From: Saccoglossus kowalevskii
Taxonomy: Eukaryota > Hemichordata > Enteropneusta > Harrimaniidae
Length of the DNA stretch: 12,868 nt
Direction of reading: 5' to 3'
Assembly (NCBI RefSeq): GCF_000003605.2
Contig: NW_003140588.1
Span: 1 to 12,868, forward strand
Shown here: positions 1 through 7,545 of the stretch, piece after piece
Layout: each line of letters starts with the position of its first letter
Numbering within the stretch: position 1 is the first letter of the stretch
The notes under the pieces: generated by a model
What the model saw: the letters and a program-made list of their open reading frames with translations, nothing else
Databases searched by the model: none
Told to the model about the DNA's origin: nothing
Translations under genes and position numbers: made by a program

Positions 1-672
1 CAATGCAATAATAGATTTCATATAAACTACAACTAAATCACACTGAAACACTCATAGTAACAACAATACAATAATAGATTTAAATAAACAACAACTAAAT
101 CACACTGAAAATATTGAACAACAATACAATAATAGATTTCAAATAAACTACAACTAAATCACACTGAAAATATAGAACAACAATACAATAATAGATTTCA
201 AATAAACTACAACTAAATCACACTGAAAATATAGAACAACAATACAATAATAGATTTCAAATAAACAACAACTAAATCAAACTGAAAATATAGAACAACA
301 ATACAACAATAGATTTCAAATAAACAACAACTAAATCACACTGAAAATATAGAACAACAATACAATAATAGATTTCCAATAAACTACAACTAAATCACAC
401 TGAAAATATAGAACATCAATACAATAATAGATTTCAAATAAACTACAACTAAATCACACTGAAAATATAGAACAACAATACAATAATAGATTTCATATAA
501 ACTACAACTAAATCACACTGAAAATATAGAACAACAATGCAATAATAGATTTCAAATAAACAACTAAATCACACTGAAAATATAGAACAACAATACAATA
601 ATAGATTTCAAATAAACTACAACTAAATCACACTGAAAATATAGAACAACAATACAATAATAGATTTCAAAT
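1..672. repeat. 59-bp minisatellite array, right end
   Basis: A tandem array of a 59-bp AT-rich unit. The marker ATAGATTT recurs at 11, 74, 132, 191, 250, 309, 368, 427, 486, 545, 601 and 660, giving about 11 full units. Most intervals are exactly 59 bp. The first is 63 because that unit has a diverged end (around 48-62), the second is 58, and the one from 545 is 56 through loss of CTA. The array starts before the window and stops inside a unit at about 672. The unit shares no clear sequence with the 51-62-bp units farther right. Each unit carries AATAAA on the plus strand and TATATTTTCAG on the minus strand, but nothing shows these are used. Confidence 0.95.
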
Positions 673-770
673 TATTATTATTTATATTTGAAAATAACTA
701 ATTTAATGATACAAAATATATCAGAAATGATTAAAATACCATCACAAATATTAATGACCGACACAAGAAG
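673..770. other. AT-rich transition between the two repeat systems
   Basis: About 100 bp of mostly A and T with no gene. It begins with a short TAT/TTA-rich run (673-690), then sequence seen nowhere else in the window. Its last 30 bp (about 741-770) look like a decayed unit of the S-module minisatellite: ACAAATATTAATGACCG resembles the ACAAATATGAATACCG part of that unit, and the sequence runs into L1 just as the S1 minisatellite runs into the other L copies. The exact left boundary of the higher-order array is therefore blurred, somewhere between 740 and 771. Confidence 0.6.
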
Positions 771-2236
771 AGTTATGACCCCACAGATAAGAAAAAACAA
801 GCAATCATATTGTCAAGTTTGGAAGTTGATAAAAAGCTCACAAGAAAAACAATAATGTCAGTCTGAGTCAATTGCCATGTTGGTGGAGGAAACACGAACA
901 GGCGATGACAATTGAAATATTTCCTGACAGTTATTCAACAGTGTGACATTTGTTTTTAAGACCTGCTATTGGTTGGATAGATGCTGTCAGGGTGCAAATG
1001 TTTCAATTGGGTGTCAGTTGGAGTTTCAAATTTTCTCGCCGTCAACAGAAATTTTAATCGTCAGGGCTAAAAAGAAACGCTCAATTCCTTTTTGTGTGTG
1101 TTTTAATGTAGTTAATAATTGTTATGAGTAGGGTTATTGCGTCTATTGTCGGGAGATCGTTGAGTAATTGTTGATCGTTTCTCGATCACTCAAAGACCGG
1201 CTAAATAGCGTTACCGCCGAAAAATAGACTAGTCTGAGTAAAACTATGAATGCAGCTTATGTTTTCAACAAACTAAATTACGACAGTGACTGTTCAAATG
1301 GAAATAGTTTGTCATTCAAGCCTAGGAATCACGAAAAAACACGTCTTTCACTTACCAGATAATTCGTGTAAGGGAACGACGCATGCGCGGTTATGTGTTA
1401 TATAACCTCGTATACTATGAATCAAATGCCCGGATGCAGATTTGTGTCCAGTCGATAAGCCTGCGACTAATTACAACAGAAAAACTGATCTAAGTATCAG
1501 TTGCGAAATATCCTCTTAACCACCTTACCAAAAACTTACCAAGTCGGGAAAGTTTGTTAAATAAAATCGTGTTGTATATTCACTATTTGCTCCAACGTTA
1601 CTTACGGATTTTGTCAGTGGTTATGTAACAGTCTTTAACATAGCAATGAGAGCACCTGTGCGGACAACTATGATATCGTATTGCATTTTCTGTTCAGATA
1701 CACAAGTATTTATAATTATAATTTGTACATTTAGTACATTCTTTAACAAAACTAGAAATGTATTGTTTCTTTACGGTAGTAGTAAAGAATTATCTTATCT
1801 TATCTTACACAGTAGTCAGTCAATGGTGGCGTAGTCGCAGGGGCCGCTTTTAGAATTTTGCTCACAGTATATGCAGTATTGTATCACTAAAATCTACTAA
1901 CGTCACTTACATAAGTCAGTGTCAATATTACCTCAAACTTGGTTTATATGATTCAGTCAATAAGTACATATTTGGGTTCCTGACGTTATTACGGCAAATT
2001 TGAATGAAGAAATAATCATTTTTTTCTTGAAGAAAAAATCCCAAAATTCCAACAAGATGAACAGTTAGATGATACCTAGTTGCTCCATATCACGTCCCGT
2101 GTATACTGATCAACCTTTCATGTAGTCTATTTCGTGTAGTTTAGGATCTTAGAACACGGAATGTTTATTTAAAAGTACATTTAAACGTTTATGTGTATTT
2201 ATTGAATCTCCGCGATAACATCCGGGACAGAAAAGT
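771..2236. repeat. L module, copy 1 (diverged edge copy)
   Basis: First copy of the 1465-bp long module, running from AGTTATGA to the base before GAATCGGAAATG. It contains no credible gene; its two frames over 60 codons (943-1131, 1646-1834) match no family I know. It is the most diverged copy. Private changes include several in its first 100 bp, TGTCAG for TGGCAG near 1012, GGGAGATCG for GGGTGATCG near 1151, GTCGATAAG for GTCACTAAG near 1452 and TGATCAACC for TGATAAACC near 2107. Two extra A's near 1564 create an AATAAA and remove the upstream start of a 92-codon frame that is open in copies 2-4. A (TTATC)3 microsatellite lies at 1790-1804. Position at the array edge fits reduced homogenisation. 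Confidence 0.92.
1340..1406 (-). promoter_or_regulatory. Candidate minus-strand promoter and splice donor, L1
   Basis: Read on the minus strand: TTATATAA (1405-1398), then CGCGCATGCG, resembling the palindromic NRF1-type site, at about 1389-1380. TCGTTC falls where a start site about 30 nt below the TATA box would lie. Then comes a splice-donor match, CTG|GTAAGT, with GTAAGT at 1355-1350. The motifs sit in the right order and spacing for a short first exon of about 20 nt. This is inference from motifs only. The TATA element is part of the palindrome GTTATATAAC, so its direction is ambiguous by itself. Confidence 0.35.
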
Positions 2237-2628
2237 GAATCGGAAATGATTCATTTTGTTTTGAAGTAAATTTCTCAAAATATTCAAGAACTGAATATAG
2301 TTATTTGTCGCCATCTTTCCAAAATGCCCTGCGTAATCTGTGATATATTTTCAAATAAATATACAGGTTCAAGTATAGATACAAATGGACATCACGCCGG
2401 AGTGATATAGTAAAATTAGAAGTATACCTAGTATATCGCTACAAATGAACTTTTAACACCTGGAGATCATTGGTTACGTTATAAACATTGTATTCGAACT
2501 TTAGGGTCACCATTTTTCGTTGTCGGTTGTTTAGCCACTTTCGAGATTTTAATTACAAAATTCTTTTTTTAATATTGTGTATAATGGTATTGTTTTTATC
2601 AGGATATTGCCTTCTACGTCTGTAAAAT

Positions 2629-2668
2629 TTGTAAATAGTGCCACCAAGTGTCAACCATTGATGAATAC
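2629..2668. repeat. Isolated degenerate minisatellite unit in the S leader
   Basis: TTGTAAATAGTGCCACCAAG followed by TGTCAACCATTGATGAATAC aligns with most of a minisatellite unit (TTGTAAATATCGCCACCAAG, then TGACAAATATGAATAC). It lies about 200 bp left of the block, in unrelated sequence. Counterparts start at 5001, 6072, 7143, 9403, 10474 and 12845. S1 copies read GCCACCAAG and S2 copies read GCCAGCAAG, a useful diagnostic base. It may be the founder unit of the array or a relic of a formerly longer array. Confidence 0.7.
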
Positions 2669-2830
2669 TTTGATTAAGTTTGACAAGTTATACCTTCTAC
2701 CATGCTTCCAACAAAACATCTACATATTTATGAATTGCAATGTAGAAGGGACAGTTATGTAAAGAGTATTATAATTAGATTGCAAATTTGCTTTATTTCT
2801 AAATTAGGGTATAATGACTTAGTATTGAAG

Positions 2831-3144
2831 ACCGCGATCGTTTTATATTGTAAATATCGCCACCAAGCGACAAATATGGATACCGCAATCGTGTTATATT
2901 GTAAATATCGCCACCAAGTGACAAATATGAATACCTCTCAATCGCTTTGATCGTTTTAGATTGTAAATATCGCCACCAAGCAACAAATATGAATACCGTA
3001 ATTGTTTTATATTGTAAATATCGCCACCAAGTAACAAATATGAATATCGCAATCGTTTTATATTGTAAATGTCGCCACCAAGTGACAAATATGAATACCG
3101 CAATCGTTTTATATTGTAAATATCGCCACCAAGTGACAAATATG
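2831..3144. repeat. Minisatellite block of S1a, 6 units
   Basis: CGCCACCAAG recurs at 2858, 2909, 2971, 3022, 3073 and 3124, with intervals 51, 62, 51, 51, 51. The 62-bp unit carries the extra TTTGATCG segment shared with the 60-bp units of S2, plus two bases. One position after CCAAG appears as CG, TG, CA and TA in different units. The last unit is cut after GACAAATATG, where L2 begins. Both strands give a 17-residue periodic open frame because 51 is a multiple of 3, but the 62-bp unit breaks that frame, so I do not call a protein. Confidence 0.95.
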
Positions 3145-3534
3145 AGTTATGAACCCACAGATAAGCAAAAACAAGCAATCATATTGTCAAGTTTGGAAGT
3201 TGAAAAAAAATCTCACAAGACAAAAAATAATGTCAGTCTGAGTCAATTGCCATGTTGGTGGAGGAAAAACGAACAGGCGATGACAATTGAAATATTTCCT
3301 GACAGTTATTCAACAGTGTGACATTTGTTTTTAAGACCTGCTATTGGTTGGATAGATGCTGTCAGGGTGCAAATGTTTCAATTGGGTGGCAGTTGGAGTT
3401 TCAAATTTTCTCGCCGTCAACAGAAATTTTAATCGTCAGGGCTAAAAAGAAACGCTCAATTCCTTTTTGTGTGTGTTTTAATGTAGTTAATAATTGTTAT
3501 GAGTAGGGTTATTGCGTCTATTGTCGGGTGATCG

Positions 3535-3568
3535 TTGAGTAATTGTTGATCGTTTCTCGATCACTCAA
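3535..3568. other. Conserved bulged hairpin in L
   Basis: Arms TTGAGT (3535-3540) and GATCG (3548-3552) pair with CGATC (3558-3562) and ACTCAA (3563-3568). This gives an 11-bp stem with a 7-nt bulge on one side and a 5-nt loop. The same structure lies at 1160-1193, 7935-7968 and 11379-11412. The one substitution seen, C to A in L4 at about 11400, falls in the loop. A second small hairpin, AACTGAT/ATCAGTT with a 6-nt loop, sits about 300 bp to the right (1483-1502 in L1). No function is known. Confidence 0.5.
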
Positions 3569-3724
3569 AGACCGGCTAAATAGCGTTACCGCCGAAAAAT
3601 AGACTAGTCTGAGTAAAACTATGAATGCAGCTTATGTTTTCAACAAACTAAATTACGACAGTGACTGTTCAAATGGAAATAGTTTGTCATTCAAGCCTAG
3701 GAATCACGAAAAAACACGTCTTTC

Positions 3725-3781
3725 ACTTACCTGATAATTCGTGTAAGGGAACGACGCATGCGCGGTTATGTGTTATATAAC
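3725..3781 (-). promoter_or_regulatory. Candidate minus-strand promoter and splice donor, L2
   Basis: Same motif order as in L1: TTATATAA at 3780-3773, CGCGCATGCG at 3764-3755, TCGTTC at 3754-3749, then CAG|GTAAGT with the intron side at 3730-3725. CAG|GTAAGT is the full metazoan donor consensus. A second donor-like site on the same strand, TTG|GTAAGT, has GTAAGT at 3914-3909. No minus-strand frame of 60 or more codons lies near, so any transcript would be non-coding or part of a larger spliced RNA. Confidence 0.38.
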
Positions 3782-4392
3782 CTCGTATACTATTAATCAA
3801 ATGCCCGGATGCAGATTTGTATCCAGTCACTAAGCCTGCGACTAATTACAACAGAAAAACTGATCTAAGTATCAGTTGCGAAATATTCTCTTAACCACCT
3901 TACCAAAAACTTACCAAGTCGGGAAAGTTTGTTAAATAATCGTGTTGTATATTCACTGTTTGCTCCAACGTTACTTACGGATTTTGTCAGTGGTTATGTA
4001 ACAGTCTTTAACATAACAATGAGAGCACCTGTGCGGACAACTATGATATCTTATTGCGTTTTCTGTTCAGATACACAGGTATTTATAATTATAATTTGTA
4101 CATTTAGTACATTCTTTAACAAAACTAGAAATGTATTGTTTCTTTACGGTAGTAGTAAAGAATTATCTTATCTTATCTTACACAGTAGTCAGTCAATGGT
4201 GGCGTAGTCGCAGGGGCCGCTTTTAGAATTTTGCTCACAGTATATGCAGTATTGTATCACTAAAATCTACTAACGTCACTTACATAAGTCAGTGTCAATA
4301 TTACCTCAAACTTGGTTTATATGATTCAGTCAATAAGTACATATTTGGGTTCCTGACGTTATTACGGCAAATTTGAATGAAGAAATAATCAT

Positions 4393-4411
4393 TTTTTTCT
4401 TGAAGAAAAAA
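4393..4411. other. T-rich/A-rich inverted repeat near the L right end
   Basis: TTTTTTCTT, then G, then AAGAAAAAA: a perfect 9-bp inverted repeat around one base. It could fold with a 7-bp stem and 5-nt loop, and would end in a T or A run on either strand. Copies lie near 2020-2039, 8792-8812 and 12236-12256. L3 has one extra T. It is weak in energy and of unknown role. Confidence 0.45.
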
Positions 4412-4609
4412 TCCCAAAATTCCAACAAGATGAACAGTTAGATGATACCTAGTTGCTCCATATCACGTCCCGTGTATACTGATAAACCTTTCATGTAGTC
4501 TATTTCGTGTAGTTTAGGATCTTAGAACACGGAAAGTTTATTTAAAAGTACATTTAAACGTTTATGTGTTTTTATTGAATCTCCGCGATAACATCCGGGA
4601 CAGAAAAGT

Positions 4610-5679
4610 GAATCGGAAATGATTCATTTTGTTTTGAATTAAATTTCTCAAAATATTCAAGAACTGAATATAGTTATTTGTCGCCATCTTTCCAAAATGC
4701 CCTGCGTAATCTGTGATATATTTTCAAATAAATATACAGGTTCAAGTATAGATACAAATGGACATCACGCCGGAGTGATATAGTAAAATTAGAAGTATAC
4801 CTAGTATATCGCTACAAATGAACTTTTAACACCTGGAGATCATTGGTTACGTTATAAACATAGTATTCGAACTTTAGGGTCACCATTTTTTGTTGTCGGT
4901 TGTTTAGCCACTTTCGAGATTTTAATTACAAAATTCTTTTTTAATCGTGTGTATAATGGTATTGTTTTTATCAGCATGTTGCCTTCTACGTCTGTAAAAT
5001 TTGTAAATAGTGCCAGCAAGTGTCAACCATTGATGAATACTTTGATTAAGTTTGACAAGTTATACCTCTTAACATGCTTCCAACAAAACACCTACATATT
5101 TATGCATTGCTATGTAGAAGGGACAGTTATGTAAAAAGTATTATAATTAGATTGCAAATTTGCTTTATTTCTAAATTAGGGTATAATGACTTAGTATTGA
5201 AGACCGCGATCGTTTTATATTGTAAATATCGCCACCAAGTGACAAATATGAATACCGCACTCGTGTTATATTGTAAATGTCGCCACCAAGTGACAAATAT
5301 GAATACCGCAATCATTTTGATCGTTTTAGATTGTAAATGTCGCCACCAAGTGACAAATATGAATACCGCAATCGTTGAATCGTTTTATATTGTAAATGTC
5401 GCCACCAAGTGAAAAATATGAATACCGCAATCGTTGAATCGTTTTATATTGTAAATGTCGCCACCAAATGAAAAATATGAATACCGCAATCGTACTATAT
5501 TGTAAATGTCGCCACCAAGTGACAAATATGAATACCGCAATCGTTTTGATTGTTTTAGATTGTAAATGTCGCTACCAAGTGACAAATATGAATACCACAA
5601 TCGTTGAATCGTTTTATATTGTAAGTATCGCCACCAAGTGACAAATATGAATACCGCAATTAAATCGTGTTATATATCG
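4610..5679. repeat. S2 module, copy a (1070 bp)
   Basis: Leader 4610-5202 and minisatellite block 5203-5679. The leader has the S2-diagnostic GCCAGCAAG (near 5012) and AGTATTCG (near 4863). It shares AGCATGTTGCC (near 4973) with the cut copy S2d, while S2b and S2c read AGGATG. The module follows L directly and is followed by another S. No gene is supported. Confidence 0.94.
5203..5679. repeat. Minisatellite block of S2a, 8 units with inner 170-bp rhythm
   Basis: Unit starts (CGCCACC or CGCTACC) at 5230, 5281, 5341, 5400, 5459, 5510, 5570 and 5629, with intervals 51, 60, 59, 59, 51, 60, 59. The series 51-60-59 (170 bp) occurs twice with one extra 59-bp unit between. The 60-bp class has TCATTTTGATCGTTTT in place of TCGTTTT, and the 59-bp class has TCGTTGAATCGTTTT. 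The block ends in a shortened unit with ATTAAATCGTGTTATATATCG, fused directly to GAATCGG of the next S. The 59-bp units shift the reading frame, which argues against a coding role. Confidence 0.95.
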
Positions 5680-6750
5680 GAATCGGAAATGATTCATTTT
5701 GTTTTGAATTAAATTTCTCAAAATATTCAAGAACTGAATATAGTTATTTGTCGCCATCTTTCCAAAATGCCCTGCGTAATCTGTGATATATTTTCAAATA
5801 AATATACAGGTTCAAGTATAGATACAAATGGACATCACGCCGGAGTGATATAGTAAAATTAGAAGTATACCTAGTATATCGCTACAAATGAACTTTTAAC
5901 ACCTGGAGATCATTGGTTACGTTATAAACATAGTATTCGAACTTTAGGGTCACCATTTTTTGTTGTCGGTTGTTTAGCCACTTTCGAGATTTTAATTACA
6001 AAATTCTTTTTTTAATCGTGTGTATAATGGTATTGTTTTTATCAGGATGTTGCCTTCTACGTCTGTAAAATTTGTAAATAGTGCCAGCAAGTGTCAACCA
6101 TTGATGAATACTTTGATTAAGTTTGACAAGTTATACCTCTTAACATGCTTCCAACAAAACACCTACATATTTATGCATTGCTATGTAAAAGGGACAGTTA
6201 TGTAAAGAGTATTATAATTAGATTGCAAATTTGCTTTATTTCTAAATTAGGGTATAATGACTTAGTATTGAAGACCGCGATCGTTTTATATTGTAAATAT
6301 CGCCACCAAGTGAAAAATATGAATACCGCACTCGTGTTATATTGTAAATGTCGCCACCAAGTGACAAATATGAATACCGCAATCATTTTGATCGTTTTAG
6401 ATTGTAAATGTCGCCACCAAGTGACAAATATGAATAGCGCAATCGTTGAATCGTTTTATATTGTAAATGTCGCCACCAAGTGAAAAATATGAATACCGCA
6501 ATCGTTGAATCGTTTTATATTGTAAATGTCGCCACCAAATGAAAAATATGAATACCGCAATCGTACTATATTGTAAATGTCACCACCAAGTGACAAATAT
6601 GAATACCGCAATCGTTTTGATTGTTTTAGATTGTAAATGTCGCTACCAAGCGACAAATATGAATACCACAATCGTTGAATCGTTTTATATTGTAAGTATC
6701 GCCACCAAGTGACAAATATGAATACCGCAATTAAATCGTGTTATATATCG
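5680..6750. repeat. S2 module, copy b (1071 bp)
   Basis: A tandem second S2 directly after S2a, the only S2-S2 pair in the window. It keeps the unit pattern 51-60-59-59-51-60-59 (starts 6301, 6352, 6412, 6471, 6530, 6581, 6641, 6700). Private changes include GTGAAAAAT near 6310, AATAGCGC near 6434, CACCACC for CGCCACC at 6581, AAGCGAC near 6648 and TGTAAAAGGG near 6184. The exact duplication of leader and block indicates a unit-length (1071-bp) gain by unequal exchange. Confidence 0.94.
6274..6750. repeat. Minisatellite block of S2b, 8 units
   Basis: The array starts at ACCGCGATCG and ends at the ATATCG|GAATCGG junction. Two of its private substitutions are CG-to-CA or TG-to-CG type changes, at 6582 and near 6651, consistent with cytosine-methylation-linked mutation at CpG. 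Confidence 0.93.
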
Positions 6751-7545
6751 GAATCGGAAAATATTCATTTTGTTTTGAATTAAATTTCTCAAAATATTCA
6801 AGAACTGAATATAGTTATTTGTCGCCATCTTTCCAAAATGCCCTGCGTAATCTGTGATATATTTTCAAATAAATATACAGGTTCAAGTATAGATACAAAT
6901 GGACATCACGCCGGAGTGATATAGTAAAATTAGAAGTATACCTAGTATATCGCTACAAATGAACTTTTAACACCTGGAGATCATTGGTTACGTTATAAAC
7001 ATAGTACTCGAACTTTAGGGTCACCATTTTTTTTTTGTCGATTGTTTAGCCACTTTCGAGATTTTAATTACAAAATTCTTTTTTTAATCGTGTGTATAAT
7101 GGTATTGTTTTTATCAGGATGTTGCCTTCTACGTCTGTAAAATTTGTAAATAGTGCCACCAAGTGTCAACCATTGATGAATACTTTGATTAAGTTTGACA
7201 AGTTATACCTCTTAACATGCTTCCAACAAAACACCTACATATTTATGCATTGCTATGTAGAGGGACAGTTATGTAAAGAGTATTATAATTAGATTGCAAA
7301 TTTGCTTTATTTCTAAATTAGGGTATAATGACTTAGTATTGAAGACCGCGATCGTTTTATATTGTAAATATCGCCACCAAGCGACAAATATGGATACCGC
7401 AATCGTGTTATATTGTAAATGTCGCCACCAAGTGACAAATATGAATATCGCAATCGTTTTATATTGTAAATGTCGCCACCAAGTGACAAATATGAATACC
7501 GCAATCGTTTTATATTGTAAATATCGCCACCAAGTGACAAATATG
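6751..7545. repeat. S1 module, copy b (795 bp, two units shorter)
   Basis: Leader 6751-7344 and block 7345-7545. It shares AGTACTCG (near 7004) and GCCACCAAG (near 7155) with S1c. It is 113 bp shorter than S1a and S1c, exactly one 51-bp plus one 62-bp unit, so the loss followed unit boundaries. Its opening reads GAATCGGAAAATATTC, damaging the boundary inverted repeat seen in the other copies. It has the longest T run in the window at this point (10 T near 7027-7036). A 115-codon frame (7294-7641) crosses its four in-frame 51-bp units into L3 and is not credible as a gene. Confidence 0.93.
7345..7545. repeat. Minisatellite block of S1b, 4 units
   Basis: Unit starts 7372, 7423, 7474 and 7525, all 51 bp apart. 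The 62-bp class is absent. The last unit is cut after ACAAATATG where L3 starts, the same junction as in S1a and S1c. Confidence 0.95.

Larger units (their letters stand above)
2237..3144. repeat. S1 module, copy a (908 bp)
   Basis: Short module made of a leader (2237-2830) and a minisatellite block (2831-3144). The leader begins with a small inverted repeat, TGAATC/GATTCA (from 2236), and has variable T runs near 2512 and 2565. It carries about ten private substitutions between 2266 and 2739, for example AGGATATTGCC near 2602 and CTTCTACCATGC near 2693. The minisatellite block, in contrast, differs from that of S1c at only one base. The copy therefore looks like a mosaic of an old leader and a recently homogenised block. 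The leader contains no gene; the 61-codon frame at 2577 is a chance frame repeated with the module. Confidence 0.93.
3145..4609. repeat. L module, copy 2
   Basis: Nearly identical to L4 and close to L3. No gene is supported. The open frames at 3318-3506 (62 codons) and 3929-4207 (92 codons) have no recognisable domain, and the copies are too similar for selection to be judged. Base composition is uneven: 3720-3830 holds most of the CG-rich motifs, while 4075-4180 is very AT-rich with ATAATTATAATT and (TTATC)3. Specific bases are CTTACCTG near 3727 (a better donor match on the minus strand than in L1 and L3) and ATATTCTC near 3882. Confidence 0.93.

Noticed and set aside
1790-1807. (TTATC)3, a run of GATA-factor-like sites on the minus strand
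   Set aside because: It is a three-copy pentanucleotide microsatellite. Chance is an adequate explanation in AT-rich DNA.
1827-1838. TGGCGTAGTCGC, an 11-of-12 match to a pol III A box, suggesting a tRNA-derived SINE
   Set aside because: No B box follows within the usual distance, no cloverleaf can be drawn, and there is no A-rich tail or target duplication.
2361-2380. GGTTCAAGTAT as a possible pol III B box in the S leader
   Set aside because: The required C near the end is missing, and no A box lies at the right distance upstream.
2831-3144. CRISPR-like regular repeats
   Set aside because: The units are head-to-tail with no unique spacers. The regular spacing is that of a minisatellite, and the context is eukaryotic.
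771-3144. L+S as a transposable element, such as a non-autonomous Helitron-like element with internal tandem repeats
   Set aside because: The presence of a minisatellite fits such elements, but I see no convincing element ends, terminal repeats, target duplication or transposase. The tandem arrangement alone does not show transposition. A genome search for dispersed copies would decide.
2894-3321. Open frames through the minisatellite with a 17-residue periodic peptide on both strands (also near 7294-7641 and 10739-11085)
   Set aside because: They exist because 51 is a multiple of three. Units of 59 and 62 bp break the frame, both strands are equally open, there is no domain match I recognise, and the differences between L1 and the other copies in the tail of the frame appear to change amino acids.
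3318-3506. 62-codon plus-strand frame present in all four L copies (943, 3318, 7718, 11162)
   Set aside because: Short and without a recognisable domain. Its conservation equals that of the surrounding non-coding DNA.
3929-4207. 92-codon plus-strand frame repeated in L2, L3 and L4
   Set aside because: Copies are nearly identical, so openness says little. L1 has a 2-bp insertion that removes its start. No domain or signal recognised, and composition follows the local AT-rich DNA.
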